Assembly: GCA_963422465.1 (NCBI GenBank)
Contig: OY730173.1
Coordinates: 2,356,001 to 2,420,000, forward strand
DNA from: Lichina pygmaea
Taxonomy: Eukaryota; Ascomycota; Lichinomycetes; Lichinales; Lichinaceae
Reading direction: 5' to 3'
Length of the DNA stretch: 64,000 nucleotides
Position numbers and translations under genes: made by a program. Below are positions 9,511 through 20,834 of the stretch, piece after piece. Every line of letters starts with the position of its first letter. The first letter of the stretch is position 1. Below the pieces are notes generated by a model. It saw only the letters and a list, made by a program, of their open reading frames with translations. It ran no database searches and was not told where the DNA came from.

Positions 9511-9570
9511 TACAATGGGAGTGGTGTCGTTTTTTTAGTAATGGCTATTTACAGTACTACTATTTACACT

Positions 9571-11400
9571 ATTGATTGATTGATTGAATTCCTACACTAT
9601 TCTAGCGCTAGTGTATCTAGGCTACACTGGGTCAACTATAGAATTAGGCTAGGAAAACTCAACCAAGTAAAAAAACCTCTCCCTGCAGCACCTTGGGCAG
9701 TGCTATCCTCTTGAGTAATCTACAGAACATGGGGGGTGACTGGTTAGTAACCAGTATCTAGCTGCTCCTGGGCCCAGGAGAACTGGGGGAGAACTCCGTG
9801 GTGTAGGATCCACAAGGTGAGGGTGGTGGTGGGCTGTGGGTGTGAGATCATCACCTGGTAGTCAGTAGTAGCAGCCACAGTGTAAAGACTGCGATGTACT
9901 CACTGCAGGCATGGGCACTCCAGAACAACATGCTTTGCAGTCTCCCACTGCACTCCACAGCAACAAGCTGGTGTTGGGAAGCTGGGGACTTGTTGTCTGC
10001 AGAGGAAGGCTGCCAGCCTGATCTTACCTGTGTGCATCTGTGTTAAGATGCTGCTTTGGGTCTTGGATAGGCTAGTGCGAAGCTGGAGAGATGCCTGGTA
10101 CAGCATCCTGTCCAGCTTCCAGTTGTCTCCCCCTCCAGAATCTGGGTCCAGCAGCTGGATTTGTGGTGGGGGCCCACTGTGGAGCTTGTGCCATCTCTCC
10201 CAGCACTATTGCTCCAATAGCAGGCAGGCCTGCCAGACTGTTCATGGGGGGGTGCCTGGGGGTGGGGTGACTGCAGGGTGGCTGTCAGCCCATGGGGGCA
10301 GGCCCAGGGACCTCTTGGTGGACTCAAGTGGCTGCTGGGGCCAGAGGATTGACTTGGCCCAGTGGTGTCACACCTGGCCTGGTGAGATGTAGGTGCAGTG
10401 ACATCAGCCCAGTTGTCAGGCCAGCTGACACTTGAGTTGTTCACAGGCCTCTTGAATCTCTGTCCAGACTCTGGAGACTTCCATCCTGACATGTGCCTGT
10501 AGCTGCAGTTATGCTATATGCACCCAGAGGGGGGGAACAGCAGTCTTGCTCTCAAGCTGCTTCCAGCTGGTAGCCCTGAAGCTGCCAGTAACTGACTGCA
10601 GGCAGTGTTGTTGTTGCTGCTTGAGGGCATCTCCAATCCAGTGTCAGTGTGCTGGCCTCAGGAGACTGTCCAGTGGGCTCCACACTGTCACTCTGTAGGT
10701 GATGACTGGGTGCACCACAGTGTTGTAGATCAGCCATGCTTTGCCACAGTTGACCTATGCCAAGGCATAGTGCAGAGTCACTATCCCTTGCAGAGTCTCT
10801 GCCACACTTCCCCACAGTTCTGAGATCTTTTGCACTCCACTATGTACACTCACCCCTAGGTCCTGCTTCGGAGTGCTGGGTTGCCAGTCTGGAGCCCACA
10901 CTCCAACTGCAGTTTGCTTCTTGAGCCTGTTATTTGCAGTCTGAGCCTGCACTCTGTACAGACTGGCATGCACTTCTGTTCTCTCAGGCTATATAGACAG
11001 TCTAAAGAATCAAATAAAAAAAATAAAATAAAAATAGACAGTCTTGTAGTAGGCCCAGACCCTACTGCCATCACTGCCATTATATGCCACACCCCACAGC
11101 TCTCACTGTTTCATGTTACCTCTGTAGATCTCTTGTACAGAGGCTGACCATGCCTCACAGACTCTACAGACCCTGCAGGCTATGCCAGCACCTGCAGGAC
11201 CACCTTTCCAGTCCACTAACCAAGTAGGGAGAAGTCTGTCTGCCTGTTGTCACCTGTGGAGCCCCAGTTGTATGTGGTGGCCCACTGGAGATCCAGTGCT
11301 CTGGCCCCAGTCTGTAGGTGGCCTGAAGAGAATCTGTGGCAAGACCTTAGGCAAAACCATCAAGCCAGCACTTTGACTATCACACAGCCCTTAGGTACTG
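9571..11400 (-). mobile_element. LINE-1b ORF2 C-terminal remnant
   Basis: Minus-strand 3' part of a Tad1-like LINE. The (TTGA)n tail is at 9,571-9,587, followed by GAATTCCTACACTATTC. About 9,900-10,110 encodes the C-terminal zinc-knuckle motif CCCGVQWETAKHVVLECP that follows RNase H in this clade. Frames at 10,740-10,800 carry VHPVITYRVTVWSPLDSLL from the end of the reverse transcriptase (counterpart at 51,100). The part beyond 10,830 matches 20,040-20,470. It is heavily mutated, 5'-truncated and non-functional. The right boundary is approximate. Confidence 0.65.
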
Positions 11401-12273
11401 GAGTGGTGGAAACTCTTCATGCCACCTGCTCACCTTCTTTAATATGTAGTCCCTGTTTGATTAACAACACCATGGTACAGACATCACTCCTCTTCTAGAA
11501 CAAGATTCTTGATGCATCAGCTGCTGGAGACTCTGCTAGAAGGGGGGTGTGTGATAGGAACTCCTCTTGTCTACTCCAGAGATGCCCTGTCAGGTGTCTA
11601 GACTTCACATCCACCAGTTGCAAGGCTGGCTTCAGGCTGTAGTGTACACAGTAGACATCCATCAGGTGGTTTTCATAACCAGTTTGGTTGAAGTCCTCTG
11701 TTCTGCTGATGTTGCTTTACAGGGGTGTCCAGAGTGCCTGTGTGACACCTCTGGTGGCCTGTCACTCTGCAGGCACCAGCAGCTTGACTGGTGACTCAAT
11801 TAGCTCTTGGTGCAGTGACTACAAGCAGCTTGGGAGACTGCCTGCCATCACTGCCCCAAGGTTCCCAGCCTGCACCACATGGAGGTTTGAGTTGTTGCAG
11901 GCCACTATTTGCACTATACTACTATTGTGTGTTGAGAATCATGTCTGAACTAGAATATTTAACCACTCAGTCAGTTGGTTGTTGCTGCTGCAGCATCACA
12001 GCATTGCTGCAGCACCCACAGACTCAAGAATCACTACCCAGCCACATCACTACAGCATCACTGCCCTCAAGGATTGCTGCTTGGTTGCATCACTGCAGCA
12101 CCCATAGACTCAAGAATCACTGCCTGATTGTATTGCTGCAGTATCCATAGTATAGCATCAGATGTCAGCAGATATATCTATATACTAGCCAGTACTTCCT
12201 GACAGAGCAATCTCTAGATACTAGCATTGGATGCAACATGTACTGCACCCTTTGACAACAGTTGCTACTAGTA
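11400..12273. other. Unassigned degenerate repeat sequence
   Basis: No gene is supported. Short direct repeats of about 75 bp containing ACTCAAGAATCACTRCC recur at 11,990-12,140. The segment just before 12,274 shares the phrase GTTGCANCCTAT with 18,100-18,200, so both flanks of the SINE belong to the same older low-complexity repeat. Confidence 0.4.
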
Positions 12274-12665
12274 GTTGCATCCTATTTTTTTGATTTGATT
12301 CTTACACTGATTTGGCTGTTAAGCCATGCAGAACTTCTTGAAGGATTTTTGTCTCTGGTAGACTTGACTCGGAGACCTCACGTATTTACTGTACACCCCG
12401 TGGTTTGTAGTGTACGTACTGTGGGAAAACCCCAAACCCTGTAGGGAAATAGGAAAACCACAGTAATGAGGGTTTTGTGGATCTTGATGGATATTGGGTG
12501 AGCTATTTCTTGAGGGTTTTCATACATCTTGCGAGGAGTACATCTTAGACAAGTTCTATGAATCTCGGGGGTTTTTGTGGCAGAATGTGGGGTGGGTCAG
12601 ATTCGAACTGACAACTAGTTTAGTCAGGTTCTCCAGGCCTGACACCACTAGTTGCGGGTCATGGG

Positions 12666-12967
12666 TGTGACAAGGCAATGGCAGAGCAGAACTCAAGCCT
12701 AACTGATTCAGTAACCTTGACCTGACTTGGCTTGAGACTTGAGACTTGGATTGATGTACAAGATGAAAGACAAGGAAGGAAGAAAAAGAGAAAAAAAAAG
12801 AAGAAGCTGGGGGAGCAGGAGAAGTTCTTATAGGCAGGGGATCAGGTAACAGCAGAGCAAACAGGCAACAGTGCAGATGGAACTTCCTGGCAAGGTGTGT
12901 GCAGATGGAACTTTCTGGCAAGGTGTGTGACTTGTGCCAGATATGCAACTGGGCCAGAACTGTGACA
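12666..12967 (-). repeat. Gypsy-2a 3' LTR
   Basis: 302 bp. It contains two tandem copies of a 28-bp unit starting CAGATGGAACTT, whereas Gypsy-2b has one copy. This explains the length difference (302 against 271 bp) and marks a separate subfamily. Confidence 0.9.
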
Positions 12968-15900
12968 TTACCCCCCTTCTTCACATAGCAAACTCCTGTG
13001 AGCCTCAGGCCACTTGTGGGTGTAGTTCTGTAGCTGTAGTTTCCTTGGGTATTTCTCATGGAAGTTGTAGATGGTGTCTTTGGTGTTGTCAAGATGCTCA
13101 ATAGGCTTTTCAGTGGCATCTTCAATTGGCCATCCAGACTATTTGACCAGGTACTTGAACTTCTGTCAAGATATTGCTGGCTTGGAGTCAAGGATTTCTT
13201 CAACCTAGAACTCTTTATCTGTGTCTTGACTAATGACAGGGCCAGGGTGTTTATTTGATTAGCCAGGGATAGGATTAGCAGGTGTCAGACGTAGAAGGGA
13301 AACATGAAAGACAGAGTGGATCTTGAGAGTGTGTGGAAGCTCTAGATGGCAGGTACAGCTTCTGACTGTCTTCAACACCTTGAATAGTCTAATCCACTTG
13401 TCGTCAAGCTTTTTGCATGGGTGGCGTGTCCTGATGTTCTTGGTATTCAGCTAAACAAGATCTCCAGTTTGATAGGATGGCAACAGGACTTGATGTAAAT
13501 TGGCAGTGTGAGCTTGAGCTTCCTGGGATAGTCAGAGTTCCGCTTGCAACTGTTCCAGAATCTGCGTCATTTCTCCAGAGATTTCCATAGCATCTTGGTT
13601 GCAGGCTTCACTCATGAGTGTGATGCTGAGCTGTGGATGGAACTCTTTGTTGGCAAAGAACAGTGACATGCCAGAGGAATCAGACTGGGAGTTGTTCTGC
13701 GTGAACTCTGCCAGAGGAAGCTATTGGACCCAGTCATCTTGGAGATAGTTGACATAGGATCTCAGGTAGTGTTCAAGCTCCTGATTCTCTTGTTCTGTCT
13801 GACTATCTGTCTCTGGGTGGTGTCCTGAGAATAGTCATAGCATGATGTTGAGATGGGCACAGAGTGCTTTCCAGAATAAGCTGACAAACTGACCTCCTCT
13901 GTCTGAGACAATACTCCTGGGTAAGCCATGGGTACAGACAATAAACTGGATGAACATCCAGACAAGATGTGAGGTTGTTATCTCAGCACATAGCACAAAG
14001 TGGTGTTCTTTGGTGAGACAGTCAGTGATAACCCAGATGTGCTTGGCACCAGGGAAGCAGGTATCTCTTGACTTGGGCAAGTCAGTAATGAAATCTATAG
14101 CCAGATCCTGCCAATATTGCTGAGGCACAGGAAAAAACAGCAGCTCTCCTTGGTAATCATGGGCAGGCTTTGCTTGAGAGTAGACATGATAATTCCTGAT
14201 GTACTGCTGTATGATGTTCACCATCTTTGGCCAATAGTACCAACAAGACAGAAGATTGTGGGTCTTGGCAATCCCAGTGTGGCCAGCCATTGCTTGGTCA
14301 TGGGCTTCTTGGAACAGGCGTAGGTGTAGCTCATCGTTCTCAGGGATCCAGAGTCAGTTCTTGTAGAAGAGACAGTTATTTTCCAAGCTGCAGTCTGAGA
14401 GAGACACTTCTCGACTGTGCCTGACACTATCCCTTAGCATCTGTGATACTGTTGCCACTGGATCACCTTCAACAAGGTTGTTATAGGTAGCTTGGATGAT
14501 GTCTGAAAAAGGTGTAGCACCAGGTTCAGTGTCAACTGGTGCAGCTTCTGAACATCTCAGGATCTGGATGGGCTTGACTTGAACCTCTGAATATGCAAGA
14601 TTCTTGAGCTTGAGGACAACTTACTTCATGAAGTCTTGACAGAGATCACTGTCTGACAGGAGGTCTTGGGAATGTTGAGTGAGGGTGTCAGTCTTGCACT
14701 GACTGCCTGGACAGTAGCTGATCTTGAAATTAAAGTATGACAAGAACTCACTCCAACAGGCTTGACAGCAGGAAAGGCACTTTGATGACATGAAGTACTC
14801 CAAGTTCTTGTGATCAGAGATCACTTTGATAGGTTCTGGAGATTCTTCAAGCTCTGCTCACTATTCTTCAAAGGCACAGACAATTACTAATAACTCTTTG
14901 TCGTAGATCTTGTAGTTGTATTCTGCCAGCAGGTGGCAGTGTGACAAGAAGGCAACAGGGAGTAGAACTCCTTCATGATCTGGCTGTGACAGGACAGCAC
15001 CAGAGATATAGTCAGAAGTGTCAGTCTCAACAATACACTCCTTCTCTGAATCAAAGTGCTGCAGGATGGGTGCAGTGCTGAACACCTTCTTGATACTTTC
15101 AAACAAGCACTGCTCTGGGGTTTCCTACTTGAAGGCAATATTCTTCTTGGTCAGAGCTGTGAGTGGGGATGCAAACTTGGCAAAGTTTTTGATAAACTGG
15201 CAGTAGAAGTTTGCAAAGTTAATGAAGCTCTGCACTTCCTTGAGACTGGCAGGAGGCTTCCACTCCTTGATGGTGTCAGTCTTGGCTGGGTCTATACTCA
15301 CAGATCTGGGTTAGCTGTCTTCAGTGGCAGACTGAATGATGAGGCCAAGGTACTTGACTTGATGGACTTCAAAGTTGTACTTGGAGATGTCAACTTGCAA
15401 GCTTACATCTTGTAGTTGACTGAGAACAAGCTTGACATACTTCTGGTATTTCTTGAGTGTCTGACTGTAGACAAGGATGTCATCCACATAGGCAGTGCCA
15501 AAGACGTCAAGGATGTCAGATCCCAAAACATCATTGATGTAGTTCTGGAATATACTTGGAGTATTGGCAAGACCAAAGAGTATGACAAGGTATTCGTAGA
15601 GACCTGAGTGTGTGCAGAACACAGTCTTCTATTCTTCACTTTCCTTCATCCAGATATAGTTGAAGACACCAACAATGTCAAGCTTGGTGTACCACACAGC
15701 TTTGCAAAGCTGGTCCAACATCTCCTGGATCAGTAGTAGGGAGTAACAATTCTTGATGGTGATGGTGTTGACTACTCTGTAGTCTATACAGAAACACAAT
15801 CCACTTCCTGGCTTCTTGACAAAAAGGACTGGTGTAGTAGCAGGTGATGAAGATGCTTAAATAAAGCCCTTGTTCAGGTTCTCTGTCAGGTACTTCTTGA

Positions 15901-17743
15901 GAACTTCAAGTTCTTCTCTACTTATACTGTACAGAGGTCCAGAGGGTGCCTGGGTTCCTGGTTCCATCTTGATCTTGTGGTCAACTTCTGGGTGTAGAGG
16001 AGGAAGCTTGTCAGTGTCATCCTTGCTGAAGATGTCCAGGAACTTGTGGTACTGAGCAGGGAGAAGTGTGGCAGGATCCACACACTTCTTTAGCTTCAAC
16101 ACCTGCTCAATGTCTCTCAGAGAAACACTGAACACCTGGTGATCTGGCTTGGCAGTAAGGAGAGAAAATGTAGTAGCATTGATAGGGATTGGTGTGGTAG
16201 AAAAGGGCTTGGGATTCTGAGGCTTTCCAGCAGATGTCTTGGCTTCAAGATCCAAAGAGATTGGATAGCCATTGTTTGACTTGAGGTATGCAGATCAGTA
16301 GTGATCTGACTTGAACATGATTAAGGGGTTTATCTAATCAATGTGTGGCCTGTGCTTCTGGAGCCATGGCATCCCCAGAATCACATTATAGTGAAGACCA
16401 GGAGACACAAAGAGAGAGACTTCTTCCTGGTGCACACTATATGCTGTGGTCATGATTGTCTTGGTAAGATGTGTGGTTTGTGATGTCTTGCCATCAAACA
16501 ATCACAATGTGTGTGGGTAGGGGAGAGGTTCTTGGTGAAGAGATTGTGCAAAGGAAGCACCAATGTAGCCAAATGCTGAACAGCCAGAGTCAATAAGAGT
16601 ATTGCATTTGAATTTCCCATCTAGGATACAAGGAAGAAACAAGCACTTGCTGTCTAATTGCTGGTTTGGAGACAGATAGCCAACATGGAGATCCTTTTCA
16701 TGTCCTTGGGTGTGACAATGACCAAGGACTACTTGTTTTCTGACTCTGGAGTAGTCTCAACAGTGGCAGACTTGGTGGTGGTTGTGGTGGTGGTAACAAC
16801 AGGCATACTTTTCACTGGACAGAAGGTTGAGACATGACCTTGGTTCCCACAGTAGAAGCAGAGGCCTTTGCTTCGGTGATGTTCTTACTCTTCTGGCGTC
16901 AGCTTAGAGTGGCTGAGATCTATGGTAGGACTTGGTGGCTGTGGCGTGAAGGCTGGCTTGATGAACTCTGGATGCAGAACTGAAGCTCCTGACTGTGGAA
17001 CTGAGGCTTGGGTGGGAGGTGCTTGATGTAGATGGTGAGAGTTGGCAGAAGTGGCACACAACTGGTTGTTCTGCAGCTGGCATTCCTCAACAAGCTTCTG
17101 ATAGCTGATGTCCTTGAGGTTGATACTGACAAGCTGCTTGGCAAGCTCTTCAGAGACAGCACATCAAAGATAGCACTTCAAGGCCTTGTTGTTGAAGCCT
17201 GTGCGTGGAGTATACTGATTGAACTCTGTGAAAAACTTGGCAAAGGAATAGTTGGCCTGACGCAAGGTGATGAGCTTTCTCTGAGCTAGGAACTCTGGGT
17301 CTGGGTTGGAGAAGGCATTCTGGAGATCTTGGACAATGTTGTGCCAGTCAATGTACTGGCCAGCCGTGATCTTAGCTGAGATGTAAGACTGCGCAGTGCC
17401 AGTCGTGCATGAAAAGACGTATGTAATCCACGATATTTCTGTGGGGTACTGGTCAGTGTTGAGTGTCATCTTGAGTGACAGTGACGTGATAAAGCTCTCA
17501 AGCTTCTCATGCATGATTTCCATGTTTCTGCCATCACCACTGAAGATCTCTGGGTCAGCAGTGTGTTCGGACTTGGACTTGGGAGTAGTGTTAGTAGCTT
17601 GAATTCGCATGAACTCTGCAAACATGTTGCAAAGGAACTTGTTATTTCTAGCAACTGGCATAGCTTGGTCTGGTTGTTGAGACATGACAAGGACATGAAC
17701 ATGGCTTGGTGAAGTGTGTTATGGTTGGGTAGGTCTTTTGTAG

Positions 17744-18045
17744 TGTGACAAGGCAATGGCAGAGCAGAACTCAAGCCTAACTGATTCAGTAACCTTGACC
17801 TGACTCGGCTTGAGACTTGAGACTTGGATTGATATACAAGACAAAAGACAAGGAAGGAAGAAAAAGAGAAAAGAAGAGAAGAAGCTGGGGGAGCAGGAGA
17901 AGTTCTTATAGGCAGGGGATCAGGCAACAGCGGAGCAAACAGGCAACAGTGCAGATGGAACTTTCCAGCAAGGTGTGTGCAGATGGAACTTCCCGGCAAG
18001 GTGCGTGACTTGTGCCAGATATGCAACTGGGCCAGAACTGTGACA
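17744..18045 (-). repeat. Gypsy-2a 5' LTR
   Basis: 302 bp, same tandem 28-bp unit, about 13 transitions away from its partner. It abuts gag; the first gag residues MSQQPDQAMPVA begin at 17,685. Confidence 0.9.
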
Positions 18046-18114
18046 ATGGATGCCACGTAGTGGGAAACTCTCACCAGCTTCCCGCTACACCATGCCACCC
18101 CTGTTGCATCCTAT

Positions 18115-18925
18115 AGTTATTGTCATCACTAGTGGCACCCTATCACTACAGTCACTACTAGTTGCACTGTATGATTGTTAGTATCACTAGTTGCACTCTA
18201 TAGTTATTGTTGCTACTAGCTGCATCCTGACAGCAACACTACTGCTACAATTCATAGGATGTGTAGTGTTGCTATTTGAAGCAGCTGCTATATACTCACT
18301 TCTTCAGGTGCTATAGGATACCCAGTGTACAGTGATGGGCAGCTGACAGGCTCTAAAACTCAGCTGCTGCTGTAGGGTGCCCAGGGTGCCAGAGTGGCCA
18401 TGTGGTGTCTGGACACACACTAACTAGAGTACAGTGCTGTGAATTTTTTTGCTGATGTTCTTTTGTTTGTTTGTTTGTATTCCTACCCTATTCTAGCACT
18501 AGTGTATCTGGGCGTAAGAGAGTGGAGGCCTGGCAGTGCCTGGTCAGTCTGGGTGGTGGCAGGAGCTCTCTCTAGACTTTTAGCATAGCAGTGTGACAGG
18601 TAGAGAGAAGAAGGCAGTCCTGTGGGCTCTAGGAGGCACTACTAGAGACAGTGGGACTGAGTTGGTGCAGGGCCAGAAGTGCCTGCAGTGGATGTGTAGG
18701 TTTATTGATTGCTGAGAGTTCTAATTCTCGGTGTGAGTTGCTAAGTAGAAGCTGCTAAGCTAAGTGGCTGACTAAGCACAGTCATGTGACATGGTGTGGA
18801 GCGGTCACTTGTGACAGTAGACTATACTGGGTTCACTATGAAAACAGACTAGGAAAACCTCTAGAAGTGAAAAATCTCTTCCTGCAGTGTCTTGCTAGCA
18901 CTATTATATCAAGTCACTGTGGAAC
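18115..18925. other. Low-complexity repeat and a LINE-1-type 3' end
   Basis: No gene. 18,115-18,260 repeats ACTAGTTGCACYCTATAG-like phrases. At 18,465-18,510 a (GTTT)n run leads into ATTCCTACCCTATTCTAG, a divergent LINE-1 3' end in minus orientation. 18,825-18,960 matches the LINE-1b 3' region at 9,630-9,760, so about 330 bp between them look inserted relative to LINE-1b. Confidence 0.45.
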
Positions 18926-19348
18926 ATGGAGGGGTGGCTGACTAGTAGCCAACTGTCAAGAAAGAGCACACTGTTGTACTTCCAGGACATCACCTGTGAA
19001 GTGTTTCACAACTCTGCCTCTCTCTTGAGGCCAGAATCTCTATTGAAAAAGTCTGCCCCTCTGTCAAAAGAATCCATAGCCCAGTCTAAGATGCCAGCCA
19101 CTCTGCCTAGGCAACAGGCAATAGTTGACACCTATTCAGACAACACAATCAATCTAGTGTTTCAGTTCAAGGTATTCACAAGGTCAGGCCACAGTTTTGC
19201 TTATGAAGTCTTCAACCAAGACATTCTGAGCTGCATTCTCCACATAACTCAGAACAATATCCACCTGGCTATTTTCTTGACCACTCTGCAGGTTGGTCAC
19301 CAGACAAGATTCTCAGCCACCCCAGAGGACCTCTGGCTATACAAGTAG
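18926..19348 (+). CDS. Unassigned 140-codon ORF in repeat DNA
   Basis: The frame runs from an ATG at 18,926. I recognise no domain. The first 15 codons lie in sequence shared with the LINE-1b 3' region on the opposite strand, so the start is suspect. The remainder (residues about 16-140) is not matched elsewhere in the window and has a fairly protein-like composition, with several short hydrophobic stretches. It may be a piece of a gene carried by an unknown element, or a chance frame. Confidence 0.15.
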   Translation: MEGWLTSSQLSRKSTLLYFQDITCEVFHNSASLLRPESLLKKSAPLSKESIAQSKMPATLPRQQAIVDTYSDNTINLVFQFKVFTRSGHSFAYEVFNQDILSCILHITQNNIHLAIFLTTLQVGHQTRFSATPEDLWLYK

Positions 19349-19399
19349 GCCACCAACAGAGCTCTAGTACAAGAGTGCACTTGCCAGCTTGTGAGAATT

Positions 19400-19786
19400 G
19401 TTGGAAAGCTGGCCAACCCAGATTCCGTCTACAGACCTGTCTTTTTTCTTATTATAGCCAAGGTCACAGGTCCTTGACAAAACAGAACAACTATAGTCCC
19501 AAACAGAAGAACCTTCAGACTGGTTGTCCTGCTTGACCTGCTTGACCTGTCCAAACAGGGCAGGCAGAGCACAATACCCCTCTGCAGAGAACTCCCTCCT
19601 CAGAGACTTCTGTATATAAGAGCACCCAGATAGGTGGGGAGAATAGCTCTCCAGACTGAACAAACATTACAAGTGACAATAGCAAGAGAGTTACCTACCT
19701 TGCTATTTATCTATTGAGTTCCTGTCCTCCTTACTCAGACATGCAGATCAGCCACCTTCTGTGTGAACTTGGTCTGGCTCTTAACA
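19400..19786 (+). repeat. Solo-type LTR fragment related to Gypsy-3
   Basis: From about 19,620 the sequence follows the Gypsy-3a LTR: TATATAAG, AATAGCTCTCCAG, ACATTACAAGTGACAATAGC and the end CTCTTAACA at 19,786. It continues 14 bases into the internal region (GTTTCAGTCTCTAA) before switching to LINE-1 sequence. The left boundary is uncertain. Confidence 0.6.
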
Positions 19787-19794
19787 GTTTCAGT

Positions 19795-20470
19795 CTCTAA
19801 GGTCCCGTGACCTTGGCTGTAACAACACGCTGTAAGGGCGGTGGTGGGCCGTGGTCGTGAGGTCATCACCTGGTAGTCAGTAGTAGATGCTGCTGCATAT
19901 AGGCAGCGGCGGGCTTGCTGAAGGCGGGGGCAGGCAACAACTATGTGTTTAGCTGTTTCCCACTGTGCTCCGCAGCTGCAGGCCAGTGTCGGGACCACAG
20001 TTATACTATGCCAAGACATAGCGCAGAGTTGACACCTTCTTGCAAGGTCTCTGCCACACTTCCCCGCAGTCCTGGAGTCTTCTGCGCTCGCCGACGCTCA
20101 CCCCTAGGTCCTGCTTCGGAGTGCCGGGTTGCCAGCCCAGAGCCCACGCTCCAATTACAGTTTGCACACTAAGCCCGTACTTTGGACCCCAAGCCTGCAC
20201 TCCATACGGACCGGTATGCGCATCCGTCCTCTCAGGCGATATAGACAGTCTCGTAGTAGGCCCAGACCCTGCTGCCGTCACTGCCATTATATGCCACGTC
20301 CCGCAGCTCTCGCTGTTTCACGTTACCTCTGTGGATCTCTCGTACAGAGGCCGACCATGCCTCGCAGACTTTACAGACCCTGCAGGGCCGCCTTTCCAGC
20401 CCACTAACCAAGTAGGAAGAAGTCTCCATCTCCGCTGTCACCTGTGGGGCTCCGGTTGTACGTGGTGACC
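19795..20470 (-). mobile_element. LINE-1c remnant
   Basis: About 19,850-20,010 on the minus strand encodes CSCGAQWETAKHIVVACPRL, the knuckle after RNase H. The next part (20,010-20,300) carries PKQDLGVSV and matches 10,780-11,110, which in LINE-1b is separated from the knuckle by about 800 bp. This copy therefore has an internal deletion. CpG content is higher than in LINE-1b, so it is less mutated. Confidence 0.55.
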
Positions 20471-20834
20471 CACCAGAGAATGTCCAGGGAGGGTGTAATG
20501 TTGTGTTCTGGTGTCGGACTCTTACGGAGAAGGGTGTCCCTGGCAAGAGAGGGGAAGTACTATAGTACCTCTTCGGCACGGGTACTGTCTACTGTCCAGT
20601 CTTTAAGTACAGCACCTATCACGTGGCTGTTGCGGTACGAAAATGCGGTAGACCTGCTTAGGTACCTACCACGGTATCACGTGAGACCTAAACCAGGCTT
20701 GATATCCCCAGCTGTGGGTCTGCCAACCCGAGATTCCAGACTACGAATATTTTATTGCCTAGCGGCTGTCCATAATTGGAAAGAACACTGTGTCGCCTGG
20801 TCTGATATCATCCCCCACACACGACCTTTCCAAG

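Larger units (their letters stand above)
1334..9533 (-). mobile_element. LINE-1a, ORF1-only LINE, split by Gypsy-1
   Basis: A minus-strand Tad1-like LINE about 1.65 kb long once the 6.5-kb Gypsy-1 insertion is removed. Its 3' end is the (TTGA)n run at 1,331-1,350; its 5' end is the T run at about 9,530. The phrase TTTAGTAATGGCTATT occurs on both sides (1,318-1,333 and 9,534-9,549), a target-site duplication of about 13-16 bp. Between the ends there is ORF1 only: after the ORF1 stop at 1,531 less than 200 bp remain before the tail, with no endonuclease or reverse transcriptase. The flanking duplication argues for insertion in this form, not later deletion. Confidence 0.65.
12666..18045 (-). 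mobile_element. Gypsy-2a, Ty3/Gypsy chromovirus, full length, heavily broken
   Basis: A 5,380-bp element with two 302-bp LTRs (12,666-12,967 and 17,744-18,045) beginning TGTGACAAGG and ending CTGTGACA. Five-base flanks ATGGG and ATGGA are a target duplication with one later transition. Gag-pol on the minus strand: gag 16,740-17,685, protease 16,280-16,680, reverse transcriptase 15,310-16,255, RNase H 14,620-15,110, integrase 13,650-14,300, C-terminal part about 13,030-13,450. Well over a dozen breaks. LTR divergence is about 4-5%, all transitions. It is the older and more mutated of the two Gypsy-2 copies and has no antisense ORF. Confidence 0.9.
12286..18102 (-). mobile_element. tRNA-headed, LINE-tailed SINE, split by Gypsy-2a
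   Basis: A minus-strand element of about 430 bp after removing Gypsy-2a. Head: GGGGTGG at 18,101-18,095, an A-box-like TGGTGTAGCGG, and across the Gypsy insertion a T-arm/B-box GTCAG-TTCGAAT-CTGAC (12,612-12,596) followed by CCACCCC, which pairs with GGGGTGG. Tail: 12,286-12,330 repeats the 3' end of LINE-2 (CAGTGTAAGAAT and the CTGCATGGCT phrase). Flanking direct repeats GTTGCATCCTAT lie at 12,274-12,285 and 18,103-18,114. A head transcribed by RNA polymerase III and a tail borrowed from a LINE define a SINE. The A-to-B distance (about 100 nt) is long, and the flanks contain related short repeats, which weakens the duplication call. Confidence 0.55.

Noticed and set aside
10043-10492. 149-codon minus-strand frame starting MSGWKSPESG
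   Set aside because: The LINE-1 ORF2 reading in this stretch uses other frames (compare 50,400-51,125); this frame is a shadow.
12589-12640. Possible functional tRNA gene on the minus strand
   Set aside because: The T-arm is perfect, but the matching head lies 5.4 kb away across Gypsy-2a and the unit would be too long for a tRNA, with no anticodon arm; SINE is the better reading.
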